Positions 4,896 through 11,664 of a stretch of 12,137 bases of DNA are shown one piece after another. The notes under the pieces were generated by a model, which was not told the DNA's origin, did no database searches, and worked only from the letters and a program-made list of their open reading frames with translations. Each line of letters begins with the position of its first letter. The stretch's first letter is position 1. The translations under genes were made by a program, and so were the position numbers. Location of the stretch: positions 1-12,137 of the forward strand of contig NZ_JAHAHH010000040.1 in assembly GCF_018373335.1 (NCBI RefSeq). Reading direction: 5' to 3'. Source of the stretch: Negativicoccus succinicivorans (GTDB lineage: Bacteria; Bacillota; Negativicutes; Veillonellales; Negativicoccaceae).

Positions 4896-7283
4896 ATGGA
4901 TAAAGAAAAAGCGTATGTACTTTGGTTTGACGACTTGCGTCGTTCGGACGTCGATTTGGTCGGCGGCAAGTCTTCTTCCCTGGGCGAACTTACCTCGCAG
5001 ACGAAGGTACCGGTACCGTACGGTTTTGCCACGACGGCGCACGGCTATCGTTACTTCATGGAAGAATCCGGCGCGGATGCAAAAGTAAAAGAATTGCTTG
5101 AAAATTTGACGGATGTGGAAGACTCGGCGCAGTTGCGTGATGTTTGCGCGCAAATTCGCGAAGCGATCATGGCCGCAAAAATGCCGCAGGAATTGCAAGA
5201 CTCTATCGGCAATGCCTATGATGAATTGGCTAAAAAAGTCGGCGAAGAGGCGCCGTTTGTAGCGGTTCGTTCCAGCGCGACGGCGGAAGATTTACCCGAT
5301 GCCAGCTTTGCCGGTCAGCAGGATACCTATTTGAACGTTAAAGGCAAAGAAGAAGTGATTGACCGCGTTAAAGAATGCTACGCCTCCACCTTTACGGATC
5401 GCGCCGTGTACTATCGTGTAAAACAGGGCTTTGATCATCTCGAAGTGGCGCTTTCGGCCGTCGTTCAAATGATGGTGTTCTCCGAAGCGTCGGGCGTTAT
5501 GTTTACGGTGGATCTGGCTACCGGCAATGATCAGAATATCATGATCGAAGGTGCTTGGGGCTTGGGTGAATACGTTGTTCAGGGCACGGTAACTCCGGAC
5601 AGCTTCCTTGTCAACAAACAGGATCTCACGATCACGGAAAAACATGTCAACGAAAAACCGATTATGCTCACCCGCAAACCGGGCAGCGGCGTCATCGAAC
5701 AAAACGTCGATCCGGAAAAAGCGAAACAGCAGGTCATTTCCGACGAACAGGTCGTAGAACTCGCGCGCTATGCGTTGGCGATTGAGAAGCATTACGGCTG
5801 CTACATGGATATCGAATGGGGCGTCGATGAACGCGACGGCTCGATCAAAATTCTCCAGGCGCGTCCGGAAACCGTTTGGTCGAAGAAAAATAAAGAAAAG
5901 AAACAGGACAATCCGGCGGAAGTCGATTATACGACAGATCGCAAACCGCTCTTGAAAGGCTTGCCGGCCAGCCCGGGACGCGTGGGCGGTAAAGCGCACG
6001 TTATCTTGGATCCGGCGCTGATTGATACGTTTAAAGAAGGCGAAATTCTGATCACGAAAATGACCGCTCCCGACTGGGTTCCGGCCATGAAGAAAGCGAA
6101 AGCGATTGTTACCGATGCGGGCGGTATGACCTGCCATGCGTCGATCGTCAGCCGCGAATTGGGCATTCCGTGTATTGTCGGTACGCAGAGCCGCGGTGAT
6201 GCGGCGACGCAAACGATTCAGGACGGCGCGATGATTACGGTCGACGCGACGAACGGCATCGTCTATGACGGCCTGATCGAAGACCTCGTTAAACAACCGC
6301 AAGCAGCGGAGCAGACCGCGGTGGCGGCGGAATACTTCCCGCCGACCGGTACGAAAGTATACATGAACCTCGGCGATCCGGACTTGGCGGAAAAATACGG
6401 GCAGTTGCCGTGTGATGGCATCGGCCTGATGCGCGAAGAATTTATCTGGACCACGTTCATCCATGAGCATCCGCTGTACCTGATCGAAATCGGTCATCCG
6501 GAACGCGTGGTCGACGGTTTGGCGGACGGCATCCGTAAAGTGTGTCAGGCGATGGCGCCGCGTCCGGTCACCTTGCGTTTCAGCGATTTCAAATCGAGTG
6601 AATACCGTGATCTCAAAGGCGGCGACAAATATGAACCGTATGAACCGAGCGCGCTCTTAGGTTGGCGCGGCGCTTCCCGTTACTACGACCCCACCTATAT
6701 CGAAGCATTCAAGTTGGAATTGGCGGCGGTTCGCAAAGTACGTGAAGAATACGGCTTCAAGAATTTGAACGTGATGATTCCGTTCTGCCGTACTGTGGAA
6801 GAAGCTCGTATTATCACCGACTTGATGGCGGCCGAAGGCTTGCGTCGCGGCCCGGACTTCAAAGTTTGGCTGATGGCGGAAATTCCTTCCAATATTATCT
6901 TGGCGGATCAGTTCAATGAATTTGTGGATGGCTACTCGATCGGATCGAACGATCTCACGATGCTGATCCTTGGTTGCGATCGCGACAACGATACCGTTTC
7001 GCACATTTACGATGAACGCAACCTGGCAGTACGTCGTGCCATTCGCCACTTGATCGAAACGGCGCATCGTGACGGTAAAACCGTTTCGATTTGCGGGCAA
7101 GCGCCGTCGGTATATCCTGACTTCACGGCATTCCTGATCAGTCAAGGCATCGATTCCGTATCGGTTAACCCGGATATGGTCAAAGCGACCAAGAAAATGG
7201 TCGCGCAACTGGAACAGCGTATTATGTTGGATGCGGTGACCGGCAAAGGTCGCGTGGCCAATCAGGAAGAACTTAAATGGTAA
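4896..7283 (+). CDS. ppsA: Phosphoenolpyruvate synthase
   Basis: This 795-residue cytoplasmic enzyme makes PEP, AMP and phosphate from pyruvate, ATP and water, the entry to gluconeogenesis. The N-terminal ATP-binding domain (PPDK_N) has VGGKSSSLGEL (22-32), VRSSATAEDLPDASFAGQQDT (124-144), VMFTVD (201-206), EGAWGLGE (218-225) and ILQARPETVW (319-328). The central swivelling domain has TDAGGMTCHASI (406-417), with His414 as the phosphohistidine. The C-terminal barrel has CDGIGLMREEF (506-516), GSNDLTML (683-690) and ICGQAPSVYPD (732-742), with Cys733 the probable acid/base. Length (E. coli ~792) and these C-terminal motifs fit PEP synthase rather than the ~870-residue PPDK. Thr412, two residues before the catalytic His, matches the threonine targeted by PpsR in E. 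coli. AAAGGAGA (4883-4890) precedes the ATG by 5 bases. Repression by the downstream CcpN-like protein is likely. Confidence 0.96.
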   Translation: MDKEKAYVLWFDDLRRSDVDLVGGKSSSLGELTSQTKVPVPYGFATTAHGYRYFMEESGADAKVKELLENLTDVEDSAQLRDVCAQIREAIMAAKMPQELQDSIGNAYDELAKKVGEEAPFVAVRSSATAEDLPDASFAGQQDTYLNVKGKEEVIDRVKECYASTFTDRAVYYRVKQGFDHLEVALSAVVQMMVFSEASGVMFTVDLATGNDQNIMIEGAWGLGEYVVQGTVTPDSFLVNKQDLTITEKHVNEKPIMLTRKPGSGVIEQNVDPEKAKQQVISDEQVVELARYALAIEKHYGCYMDIEWGVDERDGSIKILQARPETVWSKKNKEKKQDNPAEVDYTTDRKPLLKGLPASPGRVGGKAHVILDPALIDTFKEGEILITKMTAPDWVPAMKKAKAIVTDAGGMTCHASIVSRELGIPCIVGTQSRGDAATQTIQDGAMITVDATNGIVYDGLIEDLVKQPQAAEQTAVAAEYFPPTGTKVYMNLGDPDLAEKYGQLPCDGIGLMREEFIWTTFIHEHPLYLIEIGHPERVVDGLADGIRKVCQAMAPRPVTLRFSDFKSSEYRDLKGGDKYEPYEPSALLGWRGASRYYDPTYIEAFKLELAAVRKVREEYGFKNLNVMIPFCRTVEEARIITDLMAAEGLRRGPDFKVWLMAEIPSNIILADQFNEFVDGYSIGSNDLTMLILGCDRDNDTVSHIYDERNLAVRRAIRHLIETAHRDGKTVSICGQAPSVYPDFTAFLISQGIDSVSVNPDMVKATKKMVAQLEQRIMLDAVTGKGRVANQEELKW

Positions 7284-7284
7284 T

Positions 7285-7314
7285 AAAAAAATGCCCCGTT
7301 ACGGGGCATTTTTT
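7285..7314. terminator. Terminator after ppsA
   Basis: ATGCCCC (7291-7297), loop GTTAC, GGGGCAT (7303-7309) form the stem, with A6 before it (7285-7290) and a T-tract after it (7309-7314). The stem can close further to a nearly loopless palindrome. It begins 2 bases after the ppsA stop and could work on both strands. Confidence 0.85.
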
Positions 7315-7315
7315 G

Positions 7316-7321
7316 TATAAT
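7316..7321 (+). promoter_or_regulatory. Possible -10 box for ccpN-ppsR-dgt
   Basis: A perfect TATAAT directly follows the U-tract of the ppsA terminator, 23 bases before the ccpN GTG. No -35 match is seen, because the right distance falls inside the terminator stem. The operon therefore may have a -35-poor promoter, or depend on read-through of the terminator. Confidence 0.35.
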
Positions 7322-7343
7322 AGAGTCAGGTGGTGAGAACGAA

Positions 7344-7991
7344 GTGCTTTCGGAGAGACAGGAAAAAATTGCCGAAATGGTGCGCGAGGACGGACCGATC
7401 TCGGGGCATGCGATCGCGAAACGTTTGTCGGTAACGCGAGCAGCGTTGCGCAGTGATCTTGCGATTTTAACGATGCTGGGGATTTTAGACGCGCGGCCGA
7501 AGATGGGATATTTCTATGTCGGAAACGAATCGGATAATCTTTTGGCCGATCAAATTCGCTCGATGACGGTTTCGCAATGTTTATCACAACCGGTTATGGT
7601 GCCGCAAGACGCATCCGCATATGATGCGATCGTGACGATGTTTACGGAAGACGTGGGGACTTTATTTGTCGGCACGCAACAGGAATTGGCGGGGGTTATT
7701 TCGCGCAAAGACCTCCTTAAAGCAGCCATGGGCAAACGGGAACTCACTACCCTGCCGGTGCGGTTGGTCATGACGTCCAGCAGTCGTCTGATTTATGTGG
7801 AAATGAATGACGATGTGTTATCGGCGGCACAAAAAATGATTGATTACGAGGTGGATTGTCTGCCGGTAGTCGATGTTACGGAAAAGGCGGGCGAAAAAAT
7901 CTATCGGGTGCGCGGCCGTATTTCCAAGACGGGGATGACTCGTTTGTTGGTGGATATCGGTCGAGGCAAGGGAAGAGGAGTGAAAAAATGA
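7344..7991 (+). CDS. ccpN: CcpN-like transcriptional regulator (HTH + two CBS domains)
   Basis: This 215-residue cytoplasmic regulator resembles Bacillus CcpN, the repressor of gluconeogenic genes, throughout. A winged HTH lies at residues 1-58: RQEKIAEMVREDGPISG, then IAKRLSVTRAALRSDLAILTM and the wing LDARPKMGYFYVG. Two CBS units follow (~74-130 and ~138-205) with DAIVTMFTEDVGTLFV, GVISRKDLLKAAMGK, LPVRLVMT, CLPVVD and RGRISKTGMTRLLV. CBS pairs usually bind adenine nucleotides, giving an energy-sensing input. The start is the GTG at 7344 (MLSERQEKI), with GGTGAG at 7332-7337. Its stop overlaps the ppsR start as ATGA (7988-7991), so the two are translationally coupled, matching the ccpN-yqfL pairing in Bacillus. 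The likely target here is ppsA upstream, whose promoter carries the inverted repeat (inference). Confidence 0.88.
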   Translation: MLSERQEKIAEMVREDGPISGHAIAKRLSVTRAALRSDLAILTMLGILDARPKMGYFYVGNESDNLLADQIRSMTVSQCLSQPVMVPQDASAYDAIVTMFTEDVGTLFVGTQQELAGVISRKDLLKAAMGKRELTTLPVRLVMTSSSRLIYVEMNDDVLSAAQKMIDYEVDCLPVVDVTEKAGEKIYRVRGRISKTGMTRLLVDIGRGKGRGVKK

Positions 7992-8806
7992 AAGTACCGA
8001 CAATTTATGTGCTTTCGGATTCATTGGGCGAAACGGCGGAAAACGTCGCACGCGCCACGATCAGCCAGTTTGACAAGGAAGATATTGACATCATTCGGGT
8101 GCCGTATATCCGCACGGTAGAGCAGGTCGAAGATGCGGTGCGCGAAGCGCAGGCGAATGAAGGCATCATTTGTCATACGATCGTCTCCGAAGAACTGCGC
8201 TCCAGTTTTGAAGAGATCGCTCGGCAATACAAGGTGACATCGGTCGATATCATGGGGCCGATGTTGCGTGCGGTGGAAGCGATTGCCGGAACCAAACCGC
8301 GCATGCAACCGGGTATGGTTCACAAGCTCGACCAGGAATATTTCAAAAAAGTGGAAGCCATTGAATTCGCGGTTAAATATGACGACGGTAAAAATCCGGC
8401 CGGATTTTTAAAAGCCGATATCGTCATTATCGGCGTGTCGCGTACTTCGAAAACGCCGCTTTCCATGTATTTGGCGCATAAAAAAATCAAAGCGGCGAAC
8501 TTGCCGCTGGTTCCGGAAGTGCCGTTGCCGGAAGAATTATTCCAGCTGCCTTCCCATAAAATTGTCGGTTTGATTATCGATCCGGGTAAACTCAATACGA
8601 TTCGCAGCGAACGGTTAAAATCCATGGGACTTGCCGACGGGGCAAGCTATGCGGCGCTCGATCGCATTCGGGAAGAGTTGACGTATGCGCGTGAGATTAT
8701 GCGCAAATTGCACTGTCCGGTGATCGACGTATCCACCAAAGCGATCGAAGAAACGGCCAATCGGGTCATGGAGATCATCGAACGCAACCGCCGTTTACAC
8801 AGGTGA
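7988..8806 (+). CDS. ppsR: PEP synthase regulatory protein (kinase/pyrophosphorylase, DUF299)
   Basis: This 272-residue bifunctional protein belongs to the PpsR/PDRP/YqfL family (PF03618). Members use ADP to phosphorylate, and so inactivate, a Thr next to the catalytic His of PEP synthase or PPDK, and reverse this with phosphate, releasing pyrophosphate. Family marks are YVLSDSLGETAENVA (7-21), the conserved IVSEELR (65-71), GPMLRA, MVHKLDQEYFKKVEAIEFAVKYDDG (110-134) and the P-loop-like GVSRTSKTPLSMYLA (149-163), then NLPLVPEVPLP (171-181). ppsA lies upstream and no ppdK is in the window, so PpsA Thr412 is the likely target (inference). I start at the ATG at 7988 (MKVPTIYVLSDS), with GAGGAG 7 bases ahead. 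The frame runs open to 7856, but that extension lies in ccpN coding sequence. Confidence 0.94.
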   Translation: MKVPTIYVLSDSLGETAENVARATISQFDKEDIDIIRVPYIRTVEQVEDAVREAQANEGIICHTIVSEELRSSFEEIARQYKVTSVDIMGPMLRAVEAIAGTKPRMQPGMVHKLDQEYFKKVEAIEFAVKYDDGKNPAGFLKADIVIIGVSRTSKTPLSMYLAHKKIKAANLPLVPEVPLPEELFQLPSHKIVGLIIDPGKLNTIRSERLKSMGLADGASYAALDRIREELTYAREIMRKLHCPVIDVSTKAIEETANRVMEIIERNRRLHR

Positions 8807-8814
8807 GGTGAACT

Positions 8815-9804
8815 ATGCAAATCCGTGAAGTGACCGAAGAACGCGAAGTCAAATATTTAGCGACGCACGCGGCCCACAGCCGTGACGCCGTGCGCGAACG
8901 TCCGCAGGATAAGGATCCTCTGCGCACCGAATACCAGCGGGATCGGGACCGGATTTTGCATAGCAAAGCGTTTCGACGCTTGAAACACAAGACGCAGGTA
9001 TATATCGCGCCGACGGATCATTATCGCACGCGCATGACGCATACATTGGAAGTGAGTCAAATCGCGCGGACGATGGCGCGCGCGCTGCGCTTGAATGAAG
9101 ATTTAACGGAAGCCATCGCCTTGGGGCATGACGTGGGGCACACGCCGTTCGGTCATGTCGGTGAATTTGCGATTCGCGATCTGTTCGGGTATTTTCATCA
9201 TAATGAGCAAAGTCTGCGCGTGTTGGATGTGTTGGAAAAGCATGGCGCCGGTTTGAATTTGACGCGGGCCGTACGTGACGGTATTTTGAATCATACGGGG
9301 CCGAATCTGCCGCAGACATTGGAAGGGCAACTGGTTCGTTACAGCGACCGCATTGCCTACTTATGCCACGATTTTGATGATGCGGAGCGGGCGGGGATGC
9401 TTACGGCGGACGATTTGCCGCCGGAAGTGAAGCGCCGTTTCGGAACGACGCATTCATCCATGATCACGGCGATGGTGAGCGACCTGGTGTATTCATCGTT
9501 GGATCGGGACAGTATTATCATGCCGGATGCCACGCAGGCGGTCATGCGCATATTTCGCGAATTCATGTTCGCCAATGTGTATCAGGCGCCGGCGCTGGTG
9601 CCGGATCGCGAGCGCGGTTACCGCTTGGTACAGGAACTTTGCCGTTACTATATGGAAGATCCCGAGCGCTTGCCGGAGGAACACCGACCGATTGAAACCC
9701 CGGTCGCAACGTCGGTGATCGACTATGTGGCCGGTCTGACGGACGAGTATGCGATTCGTTTATATCAAGACGTGTTTTTGCCTCGCTATTGGGATGTTAA
9801 ATAA
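8815..9804 (+). CDS. dgt: Deoxyguanosinetriphosphate triphosphohydrolase (HD domain)
   Basis: This 329-residue HD-superfamily enzyme hydrolyses dGTP (and in many members other dNTPs) to the nucleoside and triphosphate, limiting dNTP pools. The N-terminal signature RTEYQRDRDRILHSKAFRRL (37-56) is followed by KTQVY. The metal site comes from His76 in RTRMTHTLEV, His105-Asp106 in ALGHDVGHTPFGH, and Asp178 in RYSDRIAYLCHDFDD. The length fits the shorter dGTPase-like group. GAGGTG (8805-8810) overlaps the ppsR stop region and lies 4 bases before the ATG, so the gene is in the ccpN-ppsR operon. In many Firmicutes dgt precedes dnaG-rpoD; here it ends the operon with a terminator directly after the stop. 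Confidence 0.94.
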   Translation: MQIREVTEEREVKYLATHAAHSRDAVRERPQDKDPLRTEYQRDRDRILHSKAFRRLKHKTQVYIAPTDHYRTRMTHTLEVSQIARTMARALRLNEDLTEAIALGHDVGHTPFGHVGEFAIRDLFGYFHHNEQSLRVLDVLEKHGAGLNLTRAVRDGILNHTGPNLPQTLEGQLVRYSDRIAYLCHDFDDAERAGMLTADDLPPEVKRRFGTTHSSMITAMVSDLVYSSLDRDSIIMPDATQAVMRIFREFMFANVYQAPALVPDRERGYRLVQELCRYYMEDPERLPEEHRPIETPVATSVIDYVAGLTDEYAIRLYQDVFLPRYWDVK

Positions 9805-9826
9805 AGCCGCCCTCGGGCGGCTTTTT
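9803..9826 (+). terminator. Intrinsic terminator of ccpN-ppsR-dgt
   Basis: GCCGCC (9806-9811), loop CTCG, GGCGGC (9816-9821) then T5 (9822-9826). The preceding A-tract overlaps the dgt stop codon. The core is nearly the same as that of the opposing rpmB terminator 40 bases away. Confidence 0.88.
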
Positions 9827-9845
9827 ATTGTCTGAAAATGCGTAT

Positions 9846-9870
9846 AAAAAAACCGCCCGAGGGCGGTTTT
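9846..9870 (-). terminator. Intrinsic terminator of rpmB
   Basis: Read on the minus strand, AAAACCGCC, loop CTCG, GGCGGTTTT, with seven T from the A-run at 9846-9852. It starts 10 bases after the rpmB stop. T4 at 9867-9870 could allow weak plus-strand termination as well. Confidence 0.88.
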
Positions 9871-9879
9871 CAGTTTGTC

Positions 9880-10068
9880 TTAAGGACGTTCCACTTTGCC
9901 GGAACGAAGGCACCGAGTGCAGACGTTCTGTCGCTTGGTTTGACCGTTGAGAACAACACGTACACGTTGAATATTCGGTTTCCAGGTTCGTTTCGTTTTC
10001 AAATGTGAGTGGCTGACGTTCATACCGGTTTGCGTACCTTTACCACAAACTTCGCAATAATTTGCCAT
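9880..10068 (-). CDS. rpmB: 50S ribosomal protein L28
   Basis: This 62-residue large-subunit protein begins MANYCEVCGKGTQTGMNVSHSH and continues with KTKRTWKPNIQ, the L28 signature, then RVRVVLNG and CTRCLRSGKV. The CEVC and CTRC pairs make it the zinc-binding type. AAGGAGGTG on the minus strand (complement of 10075-10083) lies 6 bases before the ATG. It stands as a single gene with its own promoter and terminator, downstream of metQ on the same strand. Confidence 0.97.
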   Translation of the reverse strand: MANYCEVCGKGTQTGMNVSHSHLKTKRTWKPNIQRVRVVLNGQTKRQNVCTRCLRSGKVERP

Positions 10069-10110
10069 TATCTACACCTCCTTGCAAGTTCCGTTATTAG
10101 CAACAGTAGT

Positions 10111-10139
10111 ATTTTATCACAGCTGCATTCAGTTGTAAA
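10111..10139 (-). promoter_or_regulatory. Sigma-A promoter of rpmB
   Basis: On the minus strand TTTACA (complement of 10134-10139) and TAAAAT (complement of 10111-10116) are exactly 17 bp apart. A TG one base before the -10 gives an extended -10. Transcription would start near 10104, about 35 bases before rpmB. The site lies just after the metQ stop, and no terminator separates metQ from rpmB. Confidence 0.75.
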
Positions 10140-10152
10140 GGAAAACATCAAG

Positions 10153-10974
10153 TCAGAACGCCGGTACCAGTGCGCCTTTGAATTCTTTGTGAATAAAGTC
10201 GCGTACGGGTTCCGATTGGTAGTAGGAAAGAAGTTTCGCATACGCCGCGTCGGTTTTCGCATCTTTTTGCACGGCCAGCACACAAGCGTACGGCGATTCT
10301 TTCGTTTCCACAAAACGCGCATCCGCAACCGGGGAAAGTCCCGCTTCGAGCGCGTAGTTCGTATTAATTACGGCGGCATCCACGTCATCTAACGAGCGCG
10401 GTACCTGCGCGGCTTCCACTTCGAGGAATTCGAAATGACGCGGATTTTCCTTGACATCGGCGACGGTGACGGTGATGTCATTCGTGCCGAGTTGGATCAG
10501 ACCGGCCGACTGCAGCAGCAAGAGCGCGCGACCGCCGTTCGTCGGGTCGTTCGGAATGGCCACTTTCGCGCCGTCGGGAAGGGCATTGAGCGTTTGGTAT
10601 TTCGGTGCATAGAGCGCCATCGGTAAAAGTACGGTTTTGCCGATCGAGACTAATTTGTCGCCGTTATTTTTATTGAAATGGTTCAAGTACGGCTGGTGTT
10701 GGTACGCGTTGGCATCAATTTCGCCATTGGCAAGCGCCTGATCCGGCGTGACGAAGTCGGTGAATTCCGACACTTTAATGACGAATCCGTCACGCGCGGC
10801 CACTGTTTTGACCTGTTCTAAAATTTGCGCTTGCGGCCCTGCCGTTACGCCGACAACGAGCGGTCGTTCTTGGGTACCGAGCGCAGCGTTTGCCGGCTCT
10901 TTTTGAGTACCGCAACCGGCCAGTACGGCCAGGCTGCAAAGCAGGAAAAATAAGACTGTCCATTGTCGTTTCAT
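10153..10974 (-). CDS. metQ: Methionine ABC transporter substrate-binding lipoprotein
   Basis: This 273-residue NlpA/MetQ-family (PF03180) protein captures methionine (or related compounds) outside the cell and delivers it to MetNI. A signal peptide (WTVLFFLLCSLAVLAGC) ends in lipobox LAGC with Cys21 as the lipid anchor. The mature domain begins LVVGVTAGPQAQILE, then FTDFVTPDQALANGEIDANAYQHQPYL, the hallmark of the family, then KVAIPNDPTNGGRALLLLQ and DAAVINTNYALEAGL. It ends in DFIHKEFKGALVPAF. The upstream GGGG (complement of 10984-10987) is a weak ribosome binding site about 9 bases away, which fits translation from the metNIQ transcript. The gap to metI is 36 bases. Substrate specificity for D- or L-methionine cannot be read from the sequence. 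Confidence 0.95.
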   Translation of the reverse strand: MKRQWTVLFFLLCSLAVLAGCGTQKEPANAALGTQERPLVVGVTAGPQAQILEQVKTVAARDGFVIKVSEFTDFVTPDQALANGEIDANAYQHQPYLNHFNKNNGDKLVSIGKTVLLPMALYAPKYQTLNALPDGAKVAIPNDPTNGGRALLLLQSAGLIQLGTNDITVTVADVKENPRHFEFLEVEAAQVPRSLDDVDAAVINTNYALEAGLSPVADARFVETKESPYACVLAVQKDAKTDAAYAKLLSYYQSEPVRDFIHKEFKGALVPAF

Positions 10975-11010
10975 AATGAATTACCCCATTTCACTATTTC
11001 ATTTTCAGAT

Positions 11011-11664
11011 TTATTTTTTATTGACACGTCGTGCTAAATAATTGCCTAAACTTTGAATCAATTGGACCACGATGACCAAAATTGCAATCGTTGCGAGCAT
11101 TACATCGAGACGGAAACGCTGGTAGCCGTAGCGGATCGCGAGATCGCCCAAGCCGCCGCCGCCGATCGCGCCCGCCATCGCGGAGTAGCTGATCAAATTG
11201 ACGACGACGTTAGTCATGCTGTCGATAATGGTCGGAAGCGCTTCGGGAACCAATACTTTGTAGATGATTTGGAACGGGGAAGCGCCCATTGACTGCGCGG
11301 CTTCGACCAATCCGAAGGGAACTTCTTTCAGCGCCGTTTCCACCAAGCGTCCGGCGAAGGGAATCGCGGCGAGCGTCAAGGGAACGCACGCGGCGGTCGT
11401 GCCGATCGAGGAACCGGCGATAATACGGGTCAACGGAATAATCGCGACCATTAAAATAATAAACGGAATCGAACGCAGCATATTGACGACGGCGCCGAGC
11501 GGTTTATTGATCGCGGCATTTTCCAAAATATGACCTTTATCGGTAACGAGCAGCAAGACCCCGAGCGGAATCCCGAAGAAAGCCGAGAGAAAGGAGGAAA
11601 CGGCCACCATGTACATCGTTTCCCCTAAACTCTGCCATAAGAGGCTAACGATTTGCGGGGACAT
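11011..11664 (-). CDS. metI: Methionine ABC transporter permease
   Basis: This 217-residue MetI-type inner-membrane permease has about five hydrophobic helices (first near 15-40, last near 185-208). The cytoplasmic EAA loop is clear as EAAQSMGASPFQIIYKVLVPEALP and contacts the MetN ATPase. Further family marks are LRSIPFIILMVAIIPLTR, SYSAMAGAIGGGGLGDLAIRYGYQRF and DVMLATI. The ATG at 11664 lies inside the end of metN (20-base overlap), with GAGGTG (complement of 11672-11677) 7 bases ahead, implying coupled translation. The order metN-metI-metQ is the usual one. Confidence 0.95.
   Translation of the reverse strand: MSPQIVSLLWQSLGETMYMVAVSSFLSAFFGIPLGVLLLVTDKGHILENAAINKPLGAVVNMLRSIPFIILMVAIIPLTRIIAGSSIGTTAACVPLTLAAIPFAGRLVETALKEVPFGLVEAAQSMGASPFQIIYKVLVPEALPTIIDSMTNVVVNLISYSAMAGAIGGGGLGDLAIRYGYQRFRLDVMLATIAILVIVVQLIQSLGNYLARRVNKK

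Noticed and set aside
5007..5018. Palindromic GGTACCGGTACC inside ppsA
   Set aside because: It lies in coding sequence for K-V-P-V-P and is explained by repeated Val-Pro codons; no regulatory context.
5292..6497. 401-residue open frame on the minus strand inside ppsA
   Set aside because: It is the antisense shadow of a well-supported PEP synthase, is rich in Arg, Phe and His as such shadows are, and has no recognisable domain.
7856..7987. Longer ppsR reading frame starting at 7856
   Set aside because: It overlaps ccpN in another frame and has no family similarity. The ATG at 7988 has GAGGAG 7 bases ahead and the normal N-terminus.
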